A stretch of 64,000 nt of DNA from Janthinobacterium sp. PAMC25594. GTDB lineage: Bacteria; Pseudomonadota; Gammaproteobacteria; Burkholderiales; Burkholderiaceae_D. The notes beneath the pieces are model-generated. The model saw nothing but the letters and a program-made list of their open reading frames with translations. It made no database searches and was not told the origin of the DNA. This document shows positions 7,919 through 17,666 of the stretch, one piece after another. Position 1 is the stretch's first letter. The number at the start of each line of letters is the position of its first letter. Made by a program: the position numbers and the translations under genes. The DNA is taken from positions 5,208,001-5,272,000 of the forward strand of contig NZ_CP080377.1 in assembly GCF_019443505.1 (NCBI RefSeq). Reading direction: 5' to 3'.

Positions 7919-10615
7919 ATGTCAGCTCAACTGAACCAGGTAACGACACAGATCGGCACCGACCCGGATATGCAGGAAACCAAGGAGTGGCTGGACGCGC
8001 TCGAAGCCGTGCTGGAAAATGAAGGTCCGGAACGCGCGCATTACCTGATGGAGCGCATGGTTGACCTGGCCCGCCGCCGTGGCGCCCAGATCCCGTTCTC
8101 CAGCACCACCGCCTACGTCAATACCATCCCCACCAAACAAGAAGCACACTGCCCGGGCAACCTGGAATACGAAGAGCGCCTGCGCTCGTGGATGCGCTGG
8201 AACGCCATGGCCATGGTGGTCAAGGCCAACCGCGCCGACGGCGACCTGGGCGGCCACTTGTCCTCGTTCGCTTCGCTGGCGAACATGCTGGGCATCGGTT
8301 TCAACCACTTCTGGCACGCGCCGACGGCCGACCATGGCGGCGACCTGCTGTACATCCAGGGCCACTCCTCGCCCGGCGTATACGCGCGCGCCTTCCTCGA
8401 AGGCCGCCTCTCCGAAGAGCAAATGCTGAACTTCCGCAAGGAAGTCGACGGCAAGGGCCTGTCCTCGTACCCGCATCCGAAGCTGATGCCGGACTTCTGG
8501 CAGTTCCCGACCGTGTCGATGGGCCTGGGCCCGCACATGGCGATCTACCAGGCGCGCTTCCTGAAGTACCTGCACGCACGCGGCATCGCCAAGACCGACA
8601 ACCGCAAGATCTGGGCCTTCTGCGGCGATGGCGAGATGGACGAGCCGGAATCCCTGGGCGCGATCGGCCTGGCCGCACGCGACATGCTCGACAACCTGGT
8701 CATCGTGGTCAACTGCAACCTGCAGCGCCTGGACGGCCCTGTGCGCGGCAACACCAAGATCATCCAGGAACTGGAAGGCGAATTCCGTGGCGCCGGCTGG
8801 AACGTCGTCAAGGTCATCTGGGGTCCGGGCTGGGACGCCCTGCTGGCGCAAGATAAAGAAGGCATCCTGCAGCGCGTGATGATGGAAACCGTCGACGGCG
8901 AATACCAGAACTACAAGGCCAAGGATGGCGCCTACGTGCGCAAGCACTTCTTCGGCAAGCATCCGAAGCTGCTGGAAATGGTAGCCAACATGACCGACGA
9001 CGACATCTGGCGCCTGACCCGTGGCGGCCACGATCCGCACAAGATCTACGCGGCCTTCAAGATCGCCCAAGAACACAAGGGCCAGCCGACCGTCCTGCTG
9101 GTGAAAACCATCAAGGGCTACGGCATGGGCAAGTCCGGCGAAGCGCGCAACACGGCGCACCAGACGAAAAAACTCGACGACGAAGCCATCCGCGAAATGC
9201 GCGACCGCTTCTCGCTGCCTATCCCTGACGACAAGCTGGCCGACATCCCGTTCTTCAAGCCTGCCGATGACGCGCCGGAAATGGTCTACCTGCACGAGCG
9301 CCGCAAGGCCCTCGGTGGCTACCTGCCGCAGCGCCGCCAGAAGTCGGAAGAAACCTTGCCCGTGCCTGGCCTGGACGCGTTCAAGAACGTGCTGGAAGCG
9401 ACGCCGGAAGGCCGTGAAATCTCCACCACGCAAGCGTTCGTGCGCGTCATTTCGACCCTGCTGAAAGACCCGAACCTGGGCCAGCGCGTGGTGCCTATCC
9501 TGGTTGATGAATCGCGTACCTTCGGCATGGAAGGCCTGTTCCGCCAGATCGGCATCTACAACCCGAAAGGCCAGTTGTACGAGCCGGTCGACAAAGACCA
9601 GGTCATGTACTACCGCGAAGACAAGGCCGGCCAGATCCTGCAAGAGGGCATCAACGAAGCGGGCGGCATGAGCTCGTGGATCGCCGCGGCGACGTCGTAC
9701 TCGACCAACGACCGCATCATGATCCCGTTCTACACCTTCTACTCGATGTTCGGCTTCCAGCGCATCGGCGACCAGGTATGGGCTTCGGCCGACATGCGCG
9801 CCCGCGGCTTCCTGATGGGCGGCACGGCCGGCCGCACGACCCTGAACGGCGAAGGCTTGCAGCACGAAGATGGACACAGCCATATCTTCGCCGCGACCAT
9901 CCCGACCTGCATGCCGTACGATCCGACCTTCAGCCATGAAGTCGCCGTCATCATCCAGGACGGCCTGCGCCGCATGATCGCCAACCAGGAAGATGTGTTC
10001 TACTACATCACGATCATGAACGAAAACTACGCCCAGCCAGGCATCAAGCCAGGCCAGGAAGAAGGCATCCTGAAAGGCATGTACAAGCTGCAGGAAGGCA
10101 AAGCTGACGCCAAGCTGCGCGTACAACTGATCGGCTGCGGCACCATCCTGCGCGAATCGATCTTCGCCGCCGAATTGCTTGCCAACGACTGGGGCGTGGC
10201 TGCGGACGTGTGGTCGGCGCCGTCGCTGACCCTGGTGGCCCGCGATGGCCAGGATGCGGAACGCTGGAACATGGTCAACCCGTCGAAACAGCAGCGCGTG
10301 CCGTACGTGACGTCACTGTTGCAGGACACGGACGGCCCGATCGTCGCCACGACCGACTACATGCGCGCGTTTGCAGAACAGATCCGCGCCTTCATGCCGA
10401 AGGGCCGCACCTACAAAGTGCTCGGTACCGATGGCTTTGGCCGCTCGGACAGCCGCGCCAAGCTGCGCGAGTTCTTCGAAGTGAACCGTTATTATGTCAC
10501 CGTGGCCGCGCTCAAATCGCTGGCTGACGAAGGCAAGATCGACGTGTCGGTGGTGGAGCAGGCGATCGCCAAGTACGGCATCGACGCGAACAAACCGAAT
10601 CCGGTGACCCAGTAA
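7919..10615 (+). CDS. aceE: Pyruvate dehydrogenase E1 component, homodimeric type
   Basis: The 898-aa protein matches the homodimeric E1 of Gram-negative bacteria in length and sequence. The N-terminal region carries [27 protein letters not shown]. The thiamine diphosphate motif begins [12 protein letters not shown] and continues to the [13 protein letters not shown] segment. The C-terminal transketolase-like part includes [11 protein letters not shown]. It decarboxylates pyruvate and passes the acetyl group to the lipoyl domains of E2, linking glycolysis to the TCA cycle. AAAGGAGA nine bases before the ATG fixes the start. aceF and lpdA follow on the same strand, so the complex is made from one operon. 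Confidence 0.97.
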   Translation: MSAQLNQVTTQIGTDPDMQETKEWLDALEAVLENEGPERAHYLMERMVDLARRRGAQIPFSSTTAYVNTIPTKQEAHCPGNLEYEERLRSWMRWNAMAMVVKANRADGDLGGHLSSFASLANMLGIGFNHFWHAPTADHGGDLLYIQGHSSPGVYARAFLEGRLSEEQMLNFRKEVDGKGLSSYPHPKLMPDFWQFPTVSMGLGPHMAIYQARFLKYLHARGIAKTDNRKIWAFCGDGEMDEPESLGAIGLAARDMLDNLVIVVNCNLQRLDGPVRGNTKIIQELEGEFRGAGWNVVKVIWGPGWDALLAQDKEGILQRVMMETVDGEYQNYKAKDGAYVRKHFFGKHPKLLEMVANMTDDDIWRLTRGGHDPHKIYAAFKIAQEHKGQPTVLLVKTIKGYGMGKSGEARNTAHQTKKLDDEAIREMRDRFSLPIPDDKLADIPFFKPADDAPEMVYLHERRKALGGYLPQRRQKSEETLPVPGLDAFKNVLEATPEGREISTTQAFVRVISTLLKDPNLGQRVVPILVDESRTFGMEGLFRQIGIYNPKGQLYEPVDKDQVMYYREDKAGQILQEGINEAGGMSSWIAAATSYSTNDRIMIPFYTFYSMFGFQRIGDQVWASADMRARGFLMGGTAGRTTLNGEGLQHEDGHSHIFAATIPTCMPYDPTFSHEVAVIIQDGLRRMIANQEDVFYYITIMNENYAQPGIKPGQEEGILKGMYKLQEGKADAKLRVQLIGCGTILRESIFAAELLANDWGVAADVWSAPSLTLVARDGQDAERWNMVNPSKQQRVPYVTSLLQDTDGPIVATTDYMRAFAEQIRAFMPKGRTYKVLGTDGFGRSDSRAKLREFFEVNRYYVTVAALKSLADEGKIDVSVVEQAIAKYGIDANKPNPVTQ

Positions 10616-10709
10616 TCGTTGTGCGGACCCGATGATGCCAGGGCGGTGCGAAAGCGCCGCCCTGGCGTGTGTGCGGGTCCATCTGACAAATAAAATAACG
10701 GAGCAAGCT

Positions 10710-12359
10710 ATGAGCATTGTGGAAGTCAAAGTCCCGGATATCGGCGATTTCAAGGAAGTCGAGATCATTGAACTGATGGTCAAGCCGGGCGACACGGTCA
10801 AGGTCGACCAGTCCCTCATTACCGTCGAATCGGACAAGGCCAGCATGGAAATTCCATCGAGCCACGCCGGTGTCGTCAAGGAATTGAAAGTCAATGTGGG
10901 CGACAAGATCGCCGAAGGTTCGCTGGTGCTGCTGCTGGAAGTGGCGGACGACGCCTCGGTCCCGGTATCGGCACCTGCGCCAGCCGCCGCTGCGCCTGCA
11001 CCGGCAGCCGCGCCAGTTGTTGAAGCAGCACCTGCCGCCGCCCCTGCGCCAGCCGCCGGCGGTCTGGTCGAAGTGACCGTGCCCGATATCGGCGACTTCA
11101 AGGAAGTCGAAGTCATCGAACTGATGGTCAAGGTCGGTGACACGATCGCCGTCGAGCAGTCGCTGCTGACGGTCGAATCGGACAAGGCCAGCATGGAAAT
11201 CCCATCGAGCCACGCCGGTATCGTCAAGGAATTGAAGGTCAAGGTTGGCGACAAGGTTGCCAAGGGTAGTCTGGTACTGGTGGTGGAAACGACCGGCGGC
11301 GCCGCTGCTGCCGCTGCTGCACCGGCCGCCGCGCCTGCCCCGGCCGCGCCAGCCGCCGCCGTCGCTTCGGCGCCGGTCGCCGCTGCCCCGGCACCTGCCG
11401 CCGCGCCTGCCGCAAATGGCAAGCTGGCGCACGCCTCGCCTTCGATCCGCAAGTTCGCGCGCGAACTGGGCGTGGAGCTGGCGCTGGTCGGCGGTTCCGG
11501 TCCGAAGGGCCGCATCACCCAGGAAGACGTGCAGAATTTCGTCAAGGGCGTGATGTCGGGCGCCGTTGCCGCGCCAAATGCTCCAGCCGCTGCCAAAGGC
11601 GGTTCCGGCGTGGGCCTGGATCTGCTGCCATGGCCGTCGCTGGACTTCAGCAAATTCGGCACGACCGAATTGCTGCCGCTGTCGCGCATCAAGAAAATCT
11701 CGGGCCCGAATTTGCACCGCAACTGGGTCATGATCCCGCACGTCACGCAGTTCGACGAAGCGGACGTGACGGACCTGGAAGCGTTCCGCGTCGACACCAA
11801 CGCGGCCAACGCGAAGAACAAGGATGCGGCCAAGCTGACCATGCTGGCCTTCGTCATCAAGGCCTCCGTCGCCGCGCTGAAGAAATTCCCCGCGTTTAAC
11901 GCCTCGCTCGACGCCAAGGGCGAGAACCTGATCCTCAAGCAGTACTACAACATCGGCTTCGCGGCCGACACGCCGAATGGCCTGGTGGTGCCCGTGATCA
12001 AGGGTGCGGACCAGAAGTCGGTCTCGCAAATCGCCCGCGAAATGACGGAATTGTCGCTGCAGGCGCGCGAAGGCAAGCTGAAACCGGCCGACATGCAGGG
12101 CGCCAGCTTCACGATTTCGTCCCTGGGCGGCATCGGCGGCACGCACTTCACGCCTATCGTGAATGCGCCGGAAGTGGCGATTCTCGGTCTGTCGAAAGCG
12201 TCGATCAAGCCGGTATGGGATGGCAAGGCCTTCCAGCCGCGTTTGATGATGGGCACTTCGCTGTCCTACGACCACCGCGTGGTCGATGGCGCGATGGGCG
12301 CGCGATTCTCCGTGTACCTCGGCGAAGTCCTGGCCGACATGCGCAAAATTCTGCTGTAA
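10710..12359 (+). CDS. aceF: Dihydrolipoamide acetyltransferase (PDH E2), two lipoyl domains
   Basis: A 549-aa protein with two N-terminal lipoyl domains (lipoyl lysines K43 and K159 in [11 protein letters not shown]), each followed by a flexible Ala/Pro linker. A peripheral-subunit binding domain ([14 protein letters not shown]) and the catalytic acetyltransferase domain follow, with YDHRVVDGA near the C-terminus (H522). It forms the structural core of the complex and transfers acetyl to CoA. ATG 10710 has GGAG upstream and starts the first lipoyl domain ([12 protein letters not shown]); earlier in-frame starts lack both. Together with lpdA the complex has three closely similar lipoyl domains. 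Confidence 0.96.
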   Translation: MSIVEVKVPDIGDFKEVEIIELMVKPGDTVKVDQSLITVESDKASMEIPSSHAGVVKELKVNVGDKIAEGSLVLLLEVADDASVPVSAPAPAAAAPAPAAAPVVEAAPAAAPAPAAGGLVEVTVPDIGDFKEVEVIELMVKVGDTIAVEQSLLTVESDKASMEIPSSHAGIVKELKVKVGDKVAKGSLVLVVETTGGAAAAAAAPAAAPAPAAPAAAVASAPVAAAPAPAAAPAANGKLAHASPSIRKFARELGVELALVGGSGPKGRITQEDVQNFVKGVMSGAVAAPNAPAAAKGGSGVGLDLLPWPSLDFSKFGTTELLPLSRIKKISGPNLHRNWVMIPHVTQFDEADVTDLEAFRVDTNAANAKNKDAAKLTMLAFVIKASVAALKKFPAFNASLDAKGENLILKQYYNIGFAADTPNGLVVPVIKGADQKSVSQIAREMTELSLQAREGKLKPADMQGASFTISSLGGIGGTHFTPIVNAPEVAILGLSKASIKPVWDGKAFQPRLMMGTSLSYDHRVVDGAMGARFSVYLGEVLADMRKILL

Positions 12360-12369
12360 GGAGCGATTG

Positions 12370-14154
12370 ATGAGCACAGTAGAGGTAAAAGTACCGAATA
12401 TCGGCGATTTCAAGGAAGTCGAAGTCATCGAACTGATGGTCAAGGTGGGCGACACCATCAAGGTGGACCAGTCCCTGATCACGGTCGAATCGGACAAGGC
12501 CAGCATGGAGATTCCATCGACCCACGCGGGCGTGGTCAAGGAAATCAAGGTCAAGGTCGGCGACAAGATCGCCGAAGGCAGCGCGCTGCTGGTGGTGGAA
12601 GCGACTGAAGGCGCCGCTGCTCCCGCAGCTGCGCCAGCGGCCGCTCCTGCGCCTGCCGCAGCCGCTCCGGCAGCCGCTGCGGCCCCTGCGGCCGTTGCCG
12701 CCATCCCGGCCGGTAATTACAGCGGCCAGGTCGACATCGATGTCGACATGATGGTGCTGGGCGGCGGTCCTGGCGGTTATTCGGCGGCGTTCCGCGCGGC
12801 CGACCTGGGCCTGAGCACCGTCATCGTCGAGCGCTACGCCACCCTGGGCGGCGTGTGCCTGAACGTGGGCTGCATCCCGTCGAAGGCGCTGCTGCACGTG
12901 GCATCCGTCATCGATGAAACGGCGCACATGTCCAACACGGGCGTGACGTTTGCCAAGCCGACGATCGACATCGACCAGGTGCGCAAGTACAAGGAAGGCG
13001 TGATCTCGAACATGACGGGCGGTCTGGCCGGCATGGCCAAGGCGCGCAAGACGCAAGTGGTGACGGGCGTGGGCCAGTTCCTCTCCGCGAACCACATCGA
13101 AGTGACGGCAGGCGACGGCACGAAAAAAGTCGTGCAGTTCAAGCAGGCCATCATCGCCGCCGGTTCGTCCGTGGTGAAACTGCCCTTCGTGCCGGAAGAC
13201 CCGCGCATCGTCGATTCGACGGGCGCGCTGGAATTGCGCCAGATCCCGAAACGCATGCTGGTCATCGGCGGCGGCATCATCGGTCTGGAAATGGCGACCG
13301 TTTACTCCACGTTCGGTGCGCGCATCGACGTGGTCGAAATGATGGATGGCCTGATGCAGGGCGCGGACCGCGACGCGGTCAAGGTGTGGCAGAAGTTCAA
13401 TGAAAAGCGCTTCGACAACATCATGACCAAGACCAAGACGGTCGCGGTGGAAGCGCTGCCGGAAGGCATCAAGGTCACGTTCGAAGCGGCCGAAGCGGGT
13501 GCCACGGCGCCGGCGCCGCAAATCTATGACCTGGTGCTCGTCGCCGTGGGCCGCAGCCCGAACGGCAAGAAGCTGGCCGCCGACAAGGCCGGCGTGACTG
13601 TCACCGACCGCGGCTTCATCAACGTCGACAGCCAGATGCGCACCAACGTGCCGAACATCTTCGCCATCGGCGATCTGGTCGGCCAGCCGATGCTGGCGCA
13701 CAAGGCCGTGCATGAAGCCCACGTGGCAGCGGAAGCCGCCGCCGGCCAGAAGTCGCACTTCGACGTCAAGGTGATCCCGTCGGTCGCCTACACGGACCCG
13801 GAAGTGGCATGGGCCGGCATCACGGAAGATGAAGCGAAAGCCAAGGGCATCAAGGTCGAGAAGGGCCACTTCCCTTGGGCAGCTTCCGGCCGCGCCGTGG
13901 CCAACGGCCGCGCCGAAGGCTTCACCAAGCTGCTGTTCGATGCGGAAACGCACCGCATCATCGGTGGGACCATCGTCGGCACGCATGCGGGCGACATGAT
14001 CGGTGAAATCGCGCTGGCCATCGAAATGGGCTGCGACGGCACCGACATCGGCAAGACCATCCACCCGCACCCGACGCTGGGCGAGTCGATCGGTATGGCT
14101 GCTGAAGTGTACGAAGGCGTATGCACGGACTTGCCGCCGCCGCGCAAGCGCTGA
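12370..14154 (+). CDS. lpdA: Dihydrolipoamide dehydrogenase (PDH E3) with N-terminal lipoyl domain
   Basis: A 594-aa protein, about 120 residues longer than plain E3 because it starts with a lipoyl domain (K43) and an Ala/Pro linker. The flavoprotein follows: FAD motif [18 protein letters not shown], redox disulfide C163/C168 in [16 protein letters not shown]-binding [12 protein letters not shown], and the C-terminal dimer-interface His-Pro in [11 protein letters not shown]. It reoxidises dihydrolipoamide. E3 with a built-in lipoyl domain is known in Neisseria and Ralstonia-type PDH. It begins 10 bases after the aceF stop, and the operon ends at the hairpin at 14181. Confidence 0.96.
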   Translation: MSTVEVKVPNIGDFKEVEVIELMVKVGDTIKVDQSLITVESDKASMEIPSTHAGVVKEIKVKVGDKIAEGSALLVVEATEGAAAPAAAPAAAPAPAAAAPAAAAAPAAVAAIPAGNYSGQVDIDVDMMVLGGGPGGYSAAFRAADLGLSTVIVERYATLGGVCLNVGCIPSKALLHVASVIDETAHMSNTGVTFAKPTIDIDQVRKYKEGVISNMTGGLAGMAKARKTQVVTGVGQFLSANHIEVTAGDGTKKVVQFKQAIIAAGSSVVKLPFVPEDPRIVDSTGALELRQIPKRMLVIGGGIIGLEMATVYSTFGARIDVVEMMDGLMQGADRDAVKVWQKFNEKRFDNIMTKTKTVAVEALPEGIKVTFEAAEAGATAPAPQIYDLVLVAVGRSPNGKKLAADKAGVTVTDRGFINVDSQMRTNVPNIFAIGDLVGQPMLAHKAVHEAHVAAEAAAGQKSHFDVKVIPSVAYTDPEVAWAGITEDEAKAKGIKVEKGHFPWAASGRAVANGRAEGFTKLLFDAETHRIIGGTIVGTHAGDMIGEIALAIEMGCDGTDIGKTIHPHPTLGESIGMAAEVYEGVCTDLPPPRKR

Positions 14155-14180
14155 TGTTGTAGCGCTGTGTCGTAATACTA

Positions 14181-14210
14181 AAAACCCCGCAAGCGATTGC
14201 GGGGTTTTTT
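14181..14210 (+). terminator. Rho-independent terminator of the PDH operon
   Basis: A 12-bp stem (AAAACCCCGCAA / TTGCGGGGTTTT) with loop GCGA, running into six T, 26 bases after the lpdA stop. Confidence 0.93.
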
Positions 14211-14394
14211 ATTTCCCTTGACCTTCAGCATGTTAAAACGTGGCGCGGCGGCGCCATGTGAAAATTGGTGAGTATTGCCGTATGGAAAAAGTGGCAGAAT
14301 GGAGGTCTGTCACCATGTTCGGCTTCGACAGAAGCGTGTGATTTTTCCAGAAATGTTGCCAGCGTGGGATAGGCTCTAAGAAAGTTTTGCAACA

Positions 14395-15564
14395 ATGAAA
14401 AAGTTTACCGCCCTTCATATCGCCGATGTCCGTTTGCGCCGGGCCGATGAGCAAGAGCAAGCCGTGATGCTGCATGCCTTGTACCAGGATGTGGCCGCTA
14501 TCCTGGCGGCGGGCAAGCAGATCGATGCGATTTTCTTCACGGGCCAGCTGGTGGCGCTGGACGCCTGTGCCGGCACGACACCCGTGTATGTCTACGAATA
14601 CTTCCTGCGCCCCTTGCTGCAGGCGGCCAGCTTGCCCGGCGCGCGTTTCTACCTGGTGCCGGGCAGCCGGGTGCAGGGTGTCGCGGCGGCGGCGCAGGGC
14701 AATGCGGGCTTCAGTTTTTTCTCCGCCGATGAGCACGCCAGTGCCGAGCGGCGCGCGCACTACAAGAATATCCACGCCGTGTTCCACGGCCATCAGCATA
14801 CGGGCGATGCCAGTTCGCTGATGAAGTCGCTGGGCATCTTGTTCAAGAGCAATCCCGGCAGCCTGTACGGTGCGGATGGCCAGATGGCGGCATTTTCCGT
14901 ACTTGAGTTCGGCACGGGCGGGGCAGATGGCGACGCGCCAGGCACGCAGTGGACGGTGTCGCTGCGCGAGTTCGACGACGTAAGCAAGAACTTCGCCCTG
15001 TCGGTACTGTACACGCCGAATGGCCAGGAAACGGGGCAGATGGATGCCGAGCATGTGTTTGCCACCTTGCTGCCGCAGCTGGCAGGCGAACGCGCTTATC
15101 TCGATGGCTTGCTGGGCCAGGCGGGCGCGCCGCAGCGCGTGGGCACCGGCGTGGCTGCCGATGCACGCGAATTCCTGATCGAGCTGGCATTCGTGATGTT
15201 CGAAGCCAAGAGCGTATTCCTCAACGAGGCGGCGCTGGAACGCTTTGCCAGCGACTATTGCGGCGTGAAGGGCTGGAGCATGGCTGCCGGGGACTGGCTG
15301 GCGCCGCTGTATGCGCACGGCTTGCTGCTGCGGACCGATGGCCAGGTGGCGTTTTCCTTCGATTATTTTCGCACCTATTTCCTGGCGCGGCGCTTTGAAA
15401 CCTCGTTCGACCTGATGCGTTATGGCCCGGAACGGCATGATGGAAGTGAGTCTTCACTTAGCCTGGATGGCGCGTCGGCGATTCAGCCTTTCCTGCACGC
15501 GCTGGGCTTGAACGATGCGTGTGCCGAAGTGGCGGTGCCGGAAGACTGCAGCCGTCCCGGCTGA
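14395..15564 (+). CDS. Metallophosphoesterase-like protein with decayed metal site
   Basis: A 389-aa protein. The N-terminal 190 residues follow the order of a calcineurin-like phosphoesterase, but most metal motifs are altered: the DxH position reads ADVRL, the GDxxD position reads FTGQLVALD, the GNH position reads VPGSRV, and only GHQHT (residues about 132-136) is intact. The C-terminal part ends FSFDYFRTYFLARRFE, resembling the helical YFxAR segment that follows NACHT/STAND ATPase domains, yet no P-loop is present. My inference is a catalytically weak or inactive remnant or sensor of a larger phosphoesterase-STAND design. The reading frame is intact. The gene has no obvious partner and is convergent with the tetR gene. 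Confidence 0.45.
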   Translation: MKKFTALHIADVRLRRADEQEQAVMLHALYQDVAAILAAGKQIDAIFFTGQLVALDACAGTTPVYVYEYFLRPLLQAASLPGARFYLVPGSRVQGVAAAAQGNAGFSFFSADEHASAERRAHYKNIHAVFHGHQHTGDASSLMKSLGILFKSNPGSLYGADGQMAAFSVLEFGTGGADGDAPGTQWTVSLREFDDVSKNFALSVLYTPNGQETGQMDAEHVFATLLPQLAGERAYLDGLLGQAGAPQRVGTGVAADAREFLIELAFVMFEAKSVFLNEAALERFASDYCGVKGWSMAAGDWLAPLYAHGLLLRTDGQVAFSFDYFRTYFLARRFETSFDLMRYGPERHDGSESSLSLDGASAIQPFLHALGLNDACAEVAVPEDCSRPG

Positions 15565-15587
15565 CTTCCGCGCCAGGCCGTCGCGTA

Positions 15588-16307
15588 TCAGGCCGCGAGC
15601 TGCTGGCGCAAGGTACCGCGCAAGAACAGGTCCAGGCTGAGCGCCACCTTGGTGCGCAATTGCGCCACATCGGGTTGGGCCGGCGGCGGAAACAGCAGGC
15701 GCGACATCTGATCTCCGAGCAGGCAATTGAGCAGGTGCAGCGCCAGGATGGCGGGCGTCAATTCCGCGCGAAACAGCGGCGCGATGTCGGGACGGCTGAA
15801 AAACTTGGTCAGCATCTCGCGCGTCTGTCCCGGCCCCACCTTGTAAAACGTTTCCGCCAGTTCCGGATGCGTGGCCGCTTCGGCCACCACCATGCGGTTC
15901 AGGCGTATGGCGGCGGGCATGGTGACCAGTTGCACGAACAGCAGGCCGAACTCGCCCAGGATGGTGGCCAGGGGCCGCATATCCGTTTCCAGCGCCGGCA
16001 TGGTCGAGAAGTAGGCGGCGCGGCGCAATTCCACCACGGCATTGAACAAGCCCGACTTGCCGCCAAACTTCACATAAATCGTGCGCACGGCCACATGGGC
16101 TTCGCGGGCGATCATTTCCAGGCTCACCTTCCCATACCCTTTTTCCAGAAACAGGCAGCCGGCCGTGTGCAGCAGGTTTTCCATGCGCGCCTCCATGTCG
16201 GCCGCGCGCGGGCGCCCGGCTGGCTTGCCGCAGCAGGAAAGCTCGTGGGCGGCGTCGTCGGATTCTGTATCGGTGGGCAAGGTATCGCTGAGGCCGGGAT
16301 CGGACAT
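15588..16307 (-). CDS. TetR-family repressor of the adjacent efflux operon
   Basis: The 239-aa protein has an N-terminal extension of about 30 residues (containing SCCGKPAGRPR). The TetR DNA-binding domain follows (LFLEKGYGKVSLEMIARE, then VAVRTIYVKFGGKSGLF) and then an all-helical ligand domain. It is divergent from a tripartite drug efflux operon, with a clear 8-8-8 palindrome at 16367-16390 between them, so it probably represses the pump until a toxic ligand binds. The exact start is uncertain because no strong Shine-Dalgarno precedes ATG 16307. Confidence 0.88.
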   Translation of the reverse strand: MSDPGLSDTLPTDTESDDAAHELSCCGKPAGRPRAADMEARMENLLHTAGCLFLEKGYGKVSLEMIAREAHVAVRTIYVKFGGKSGLFNAVVELRRAAYFSTMPALETDMRPLATILGEFGLLFVQLVTMPAAIRLNRMVVAEAATHPELAETFYKVGPGQTREMLTKFFSRPDIAPLFRAELTPAILALHLLNCLLGDQMSRLLFPPPAQPDVAQLRTKVALSLDLFLRGTLRQQLAA

Positions 16308-16366
16308 GGTCTGGGTCTCTTTATAAGTTGGAAGGTAAGTGATGGCTCACACTGTAGTGCAAATTA

Positions 16367-16390
16367 AAATGAAATGCAATCGTTTCATTT
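16367..16390. promoter_or_regulatory. Probable TetR operator
   Basis: Perfect inverted repeat AAATGAAA (16367-16374) and TTTCATTT (16383-16390) with 8 bp between, placed directly against the -35 box of the efflux operon. A third TTTCATTT lies at 16433-16440, 50 bp downstream of the second half-site. Confidence 0.65.
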
Positions 16391-16391
16391 C

Positions 16392-16420
16392 TTGACTTTG
16401 GCTTTTCTTTGTCCAATAAT
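16392..16420 (+). promoter_or_regulatory. Promoter of the efflux operon
   Basis: TTGACT at 16392-16397 and AATAAT at 16415-16420 with a 17-bp spacer. Predicted start near 16427. GGAG at 16443-16446 precedes ATG 16452. Confidence 0.6.
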
Positions 16421-16451
16421 GAACCTATATCATTTCATTTTCGGAGCGAGT

Positions 16452-17660
16452 ATGTCCAACCAGCCAGGCCAAGCAGAGCACAAGGTGCTGAGCGCCGTCC
16501 CACCCGCGGCCCCCGCCGCACCTTCCACGCCCGCCGCTTCCGCCAGCTCCGCCCCCCCTAACAACCGCGTGAAAATCATCGCCGGCCTGATCGTCCTCGT
16601 CGCGCTGGGCGCCGGCGCGCGCATGTGGTACCGCAGCCACTATTTCGTGGAAACGGAAAACGCCTATGTGTCCGGCCACGTACATCCCGTCTCGGCGCGC
16701 ATTTCCGGCGTCGTCACCAAGGTCTTCATCGACGACAATCAAATGGTGAAAGAGGGCGACGTGATCGCGGAACTCGATCCGTTCGACCAGCGCGTGAAAA
16801 CCGAGCAGATCGCCGCGCAGATCGCCAGCGCCGAGCAGCAAGTGCTGCAGGCCGACGCGCAGATCGCGCAAGTGCAGGCGCAAGCGAGCGCCGCCCAGGC
16901 GCAAGTGGCGCAAGCCGATGCGCAACTGCTGCGCGCGAAACAGGATGCGGAGCGCTATGGCCAGCTGTACACGAGCCAGATGAAAGCCGTCTCGAAGGCG
17001 GAACTGGACGGGGCCAACGCGGCCCGCTCGAGCGCGGTGGCCGACCTGGCCGCCCGCCGCGACAGCGCCTCGGCCGCCAAGGCGCAGATCGGTGCGGCGC
17101 AAGCTGCGCGCGACGTGGCCAAGGCGCAAGTGGCCGTGCTGCGCGTGCAATTGAAAGACGCGGAACAGCAGCTGCAATACAACCGCATCCTGGCGCCTGT
17201 CGCCGGCCGCATCGGCAAGCGCAACGTGGAAACGGGCATGCGCGTGCAGCCTGGCCAGCAACTGACGGCCATCGTGCAGGACAACGTCTGGGTTACCGCC
17301 AACTTCAAGGAAACCCAATTGGCCGACCTGCACCGCGGCCAGAGCGTGCACGTGACGATCGATGCCATGCCGGGCAAGAAACTGGTGGGTACCGTGGATA
17401 GTTTCGCGCCTGCCTCGGGCGCGCAATTCGCGCTGCTGCCGGCCGATAACGCCACCGGCAACTTCACCAAGATCGTCCAGCGCGTGCCCGTGAAAATCGT
17501 CTTCCAGCCGGCAGACATCAAGGCCATGAATGGCCGCCTGGTGCCGGGCATGTCGGTGATCGCCGAAGTGGAAGTGAACCAGCCCAATGCTGATCAGGAG
17601 AAGGACGCGCGCCACGCCGCCGCTCCTGCCGCTCCTGCAGCCCAGACCACCGCCCGCTAA
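16452..17660 (+). CDS. HlyD/EmrA-family membrane fusion protein
   Basis: A 402-aa periplasmic adaptor. A Pro/Ala-rich cytoplasmic N-terminus is followed by one membrane segment (IIAGLIVLVALGAGARMW, about residues 38-56), a lipoyl-type half motif (ENAYVSGHVHPVSARISG), a long Gln/Ala-rich coiled-coil hairpin (about residues 120-240) and a barrel domain with the second lipoyl half (NRILAPVAGRIGKRNV). It bridges an inner-membrane pump to an outer-membrane channel. It is the first gene of a pump operon; the MFS transporter starts 6 bases after it. Confidence 0.92.
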   Translation: MSNQPGQAEHKVLSAVPPAAPAAPSTPAASASSAPPNNRVKIIAGLIVLVALGAGARMWYRSHYFVETENAYVSGHVHPVSARISGVVTKVFIDDNQMVKEGDVIAELDPFDQRVKTEQIAAQIASAEQQVLQADAQIAQVQAQASAAQAQVAQADAQLLRAKQDAERYGQLYTSQMKAVSKAELDGANAARSSAVADLAARRDSASAAKAQIGAAQAARDVAKAQVAVLRVQLKDAEQQLQYNRILAPVAGRIGKRNVETGMRVQPGQQLTAIVQDNVWVTANFKETQLADLHRGQSVHVTIDAMPGKKLVGTVDSFAPASGAQFALLPADNATGNFTKIVQRVPVKIVFQPADIKAMNGRLVPGMSVIAEVEVNQPNADQEKDARHAAAPAAPAAQTTAR

Positions 17661-17666
17661 GCTTCC

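Noticed and set aside
7922..10126. A 734-codon open frame antisense to aceE
   Set aside because: aceE is unambiguous on the other strand; the antisense frame has only compositional character.
14395..15564. Phosphoesterase-like gene as a frameshifted pseudogene
   Set aside because: The frame is open over its whole length with normal codon use; the loss is in motif residues, not in the frame.
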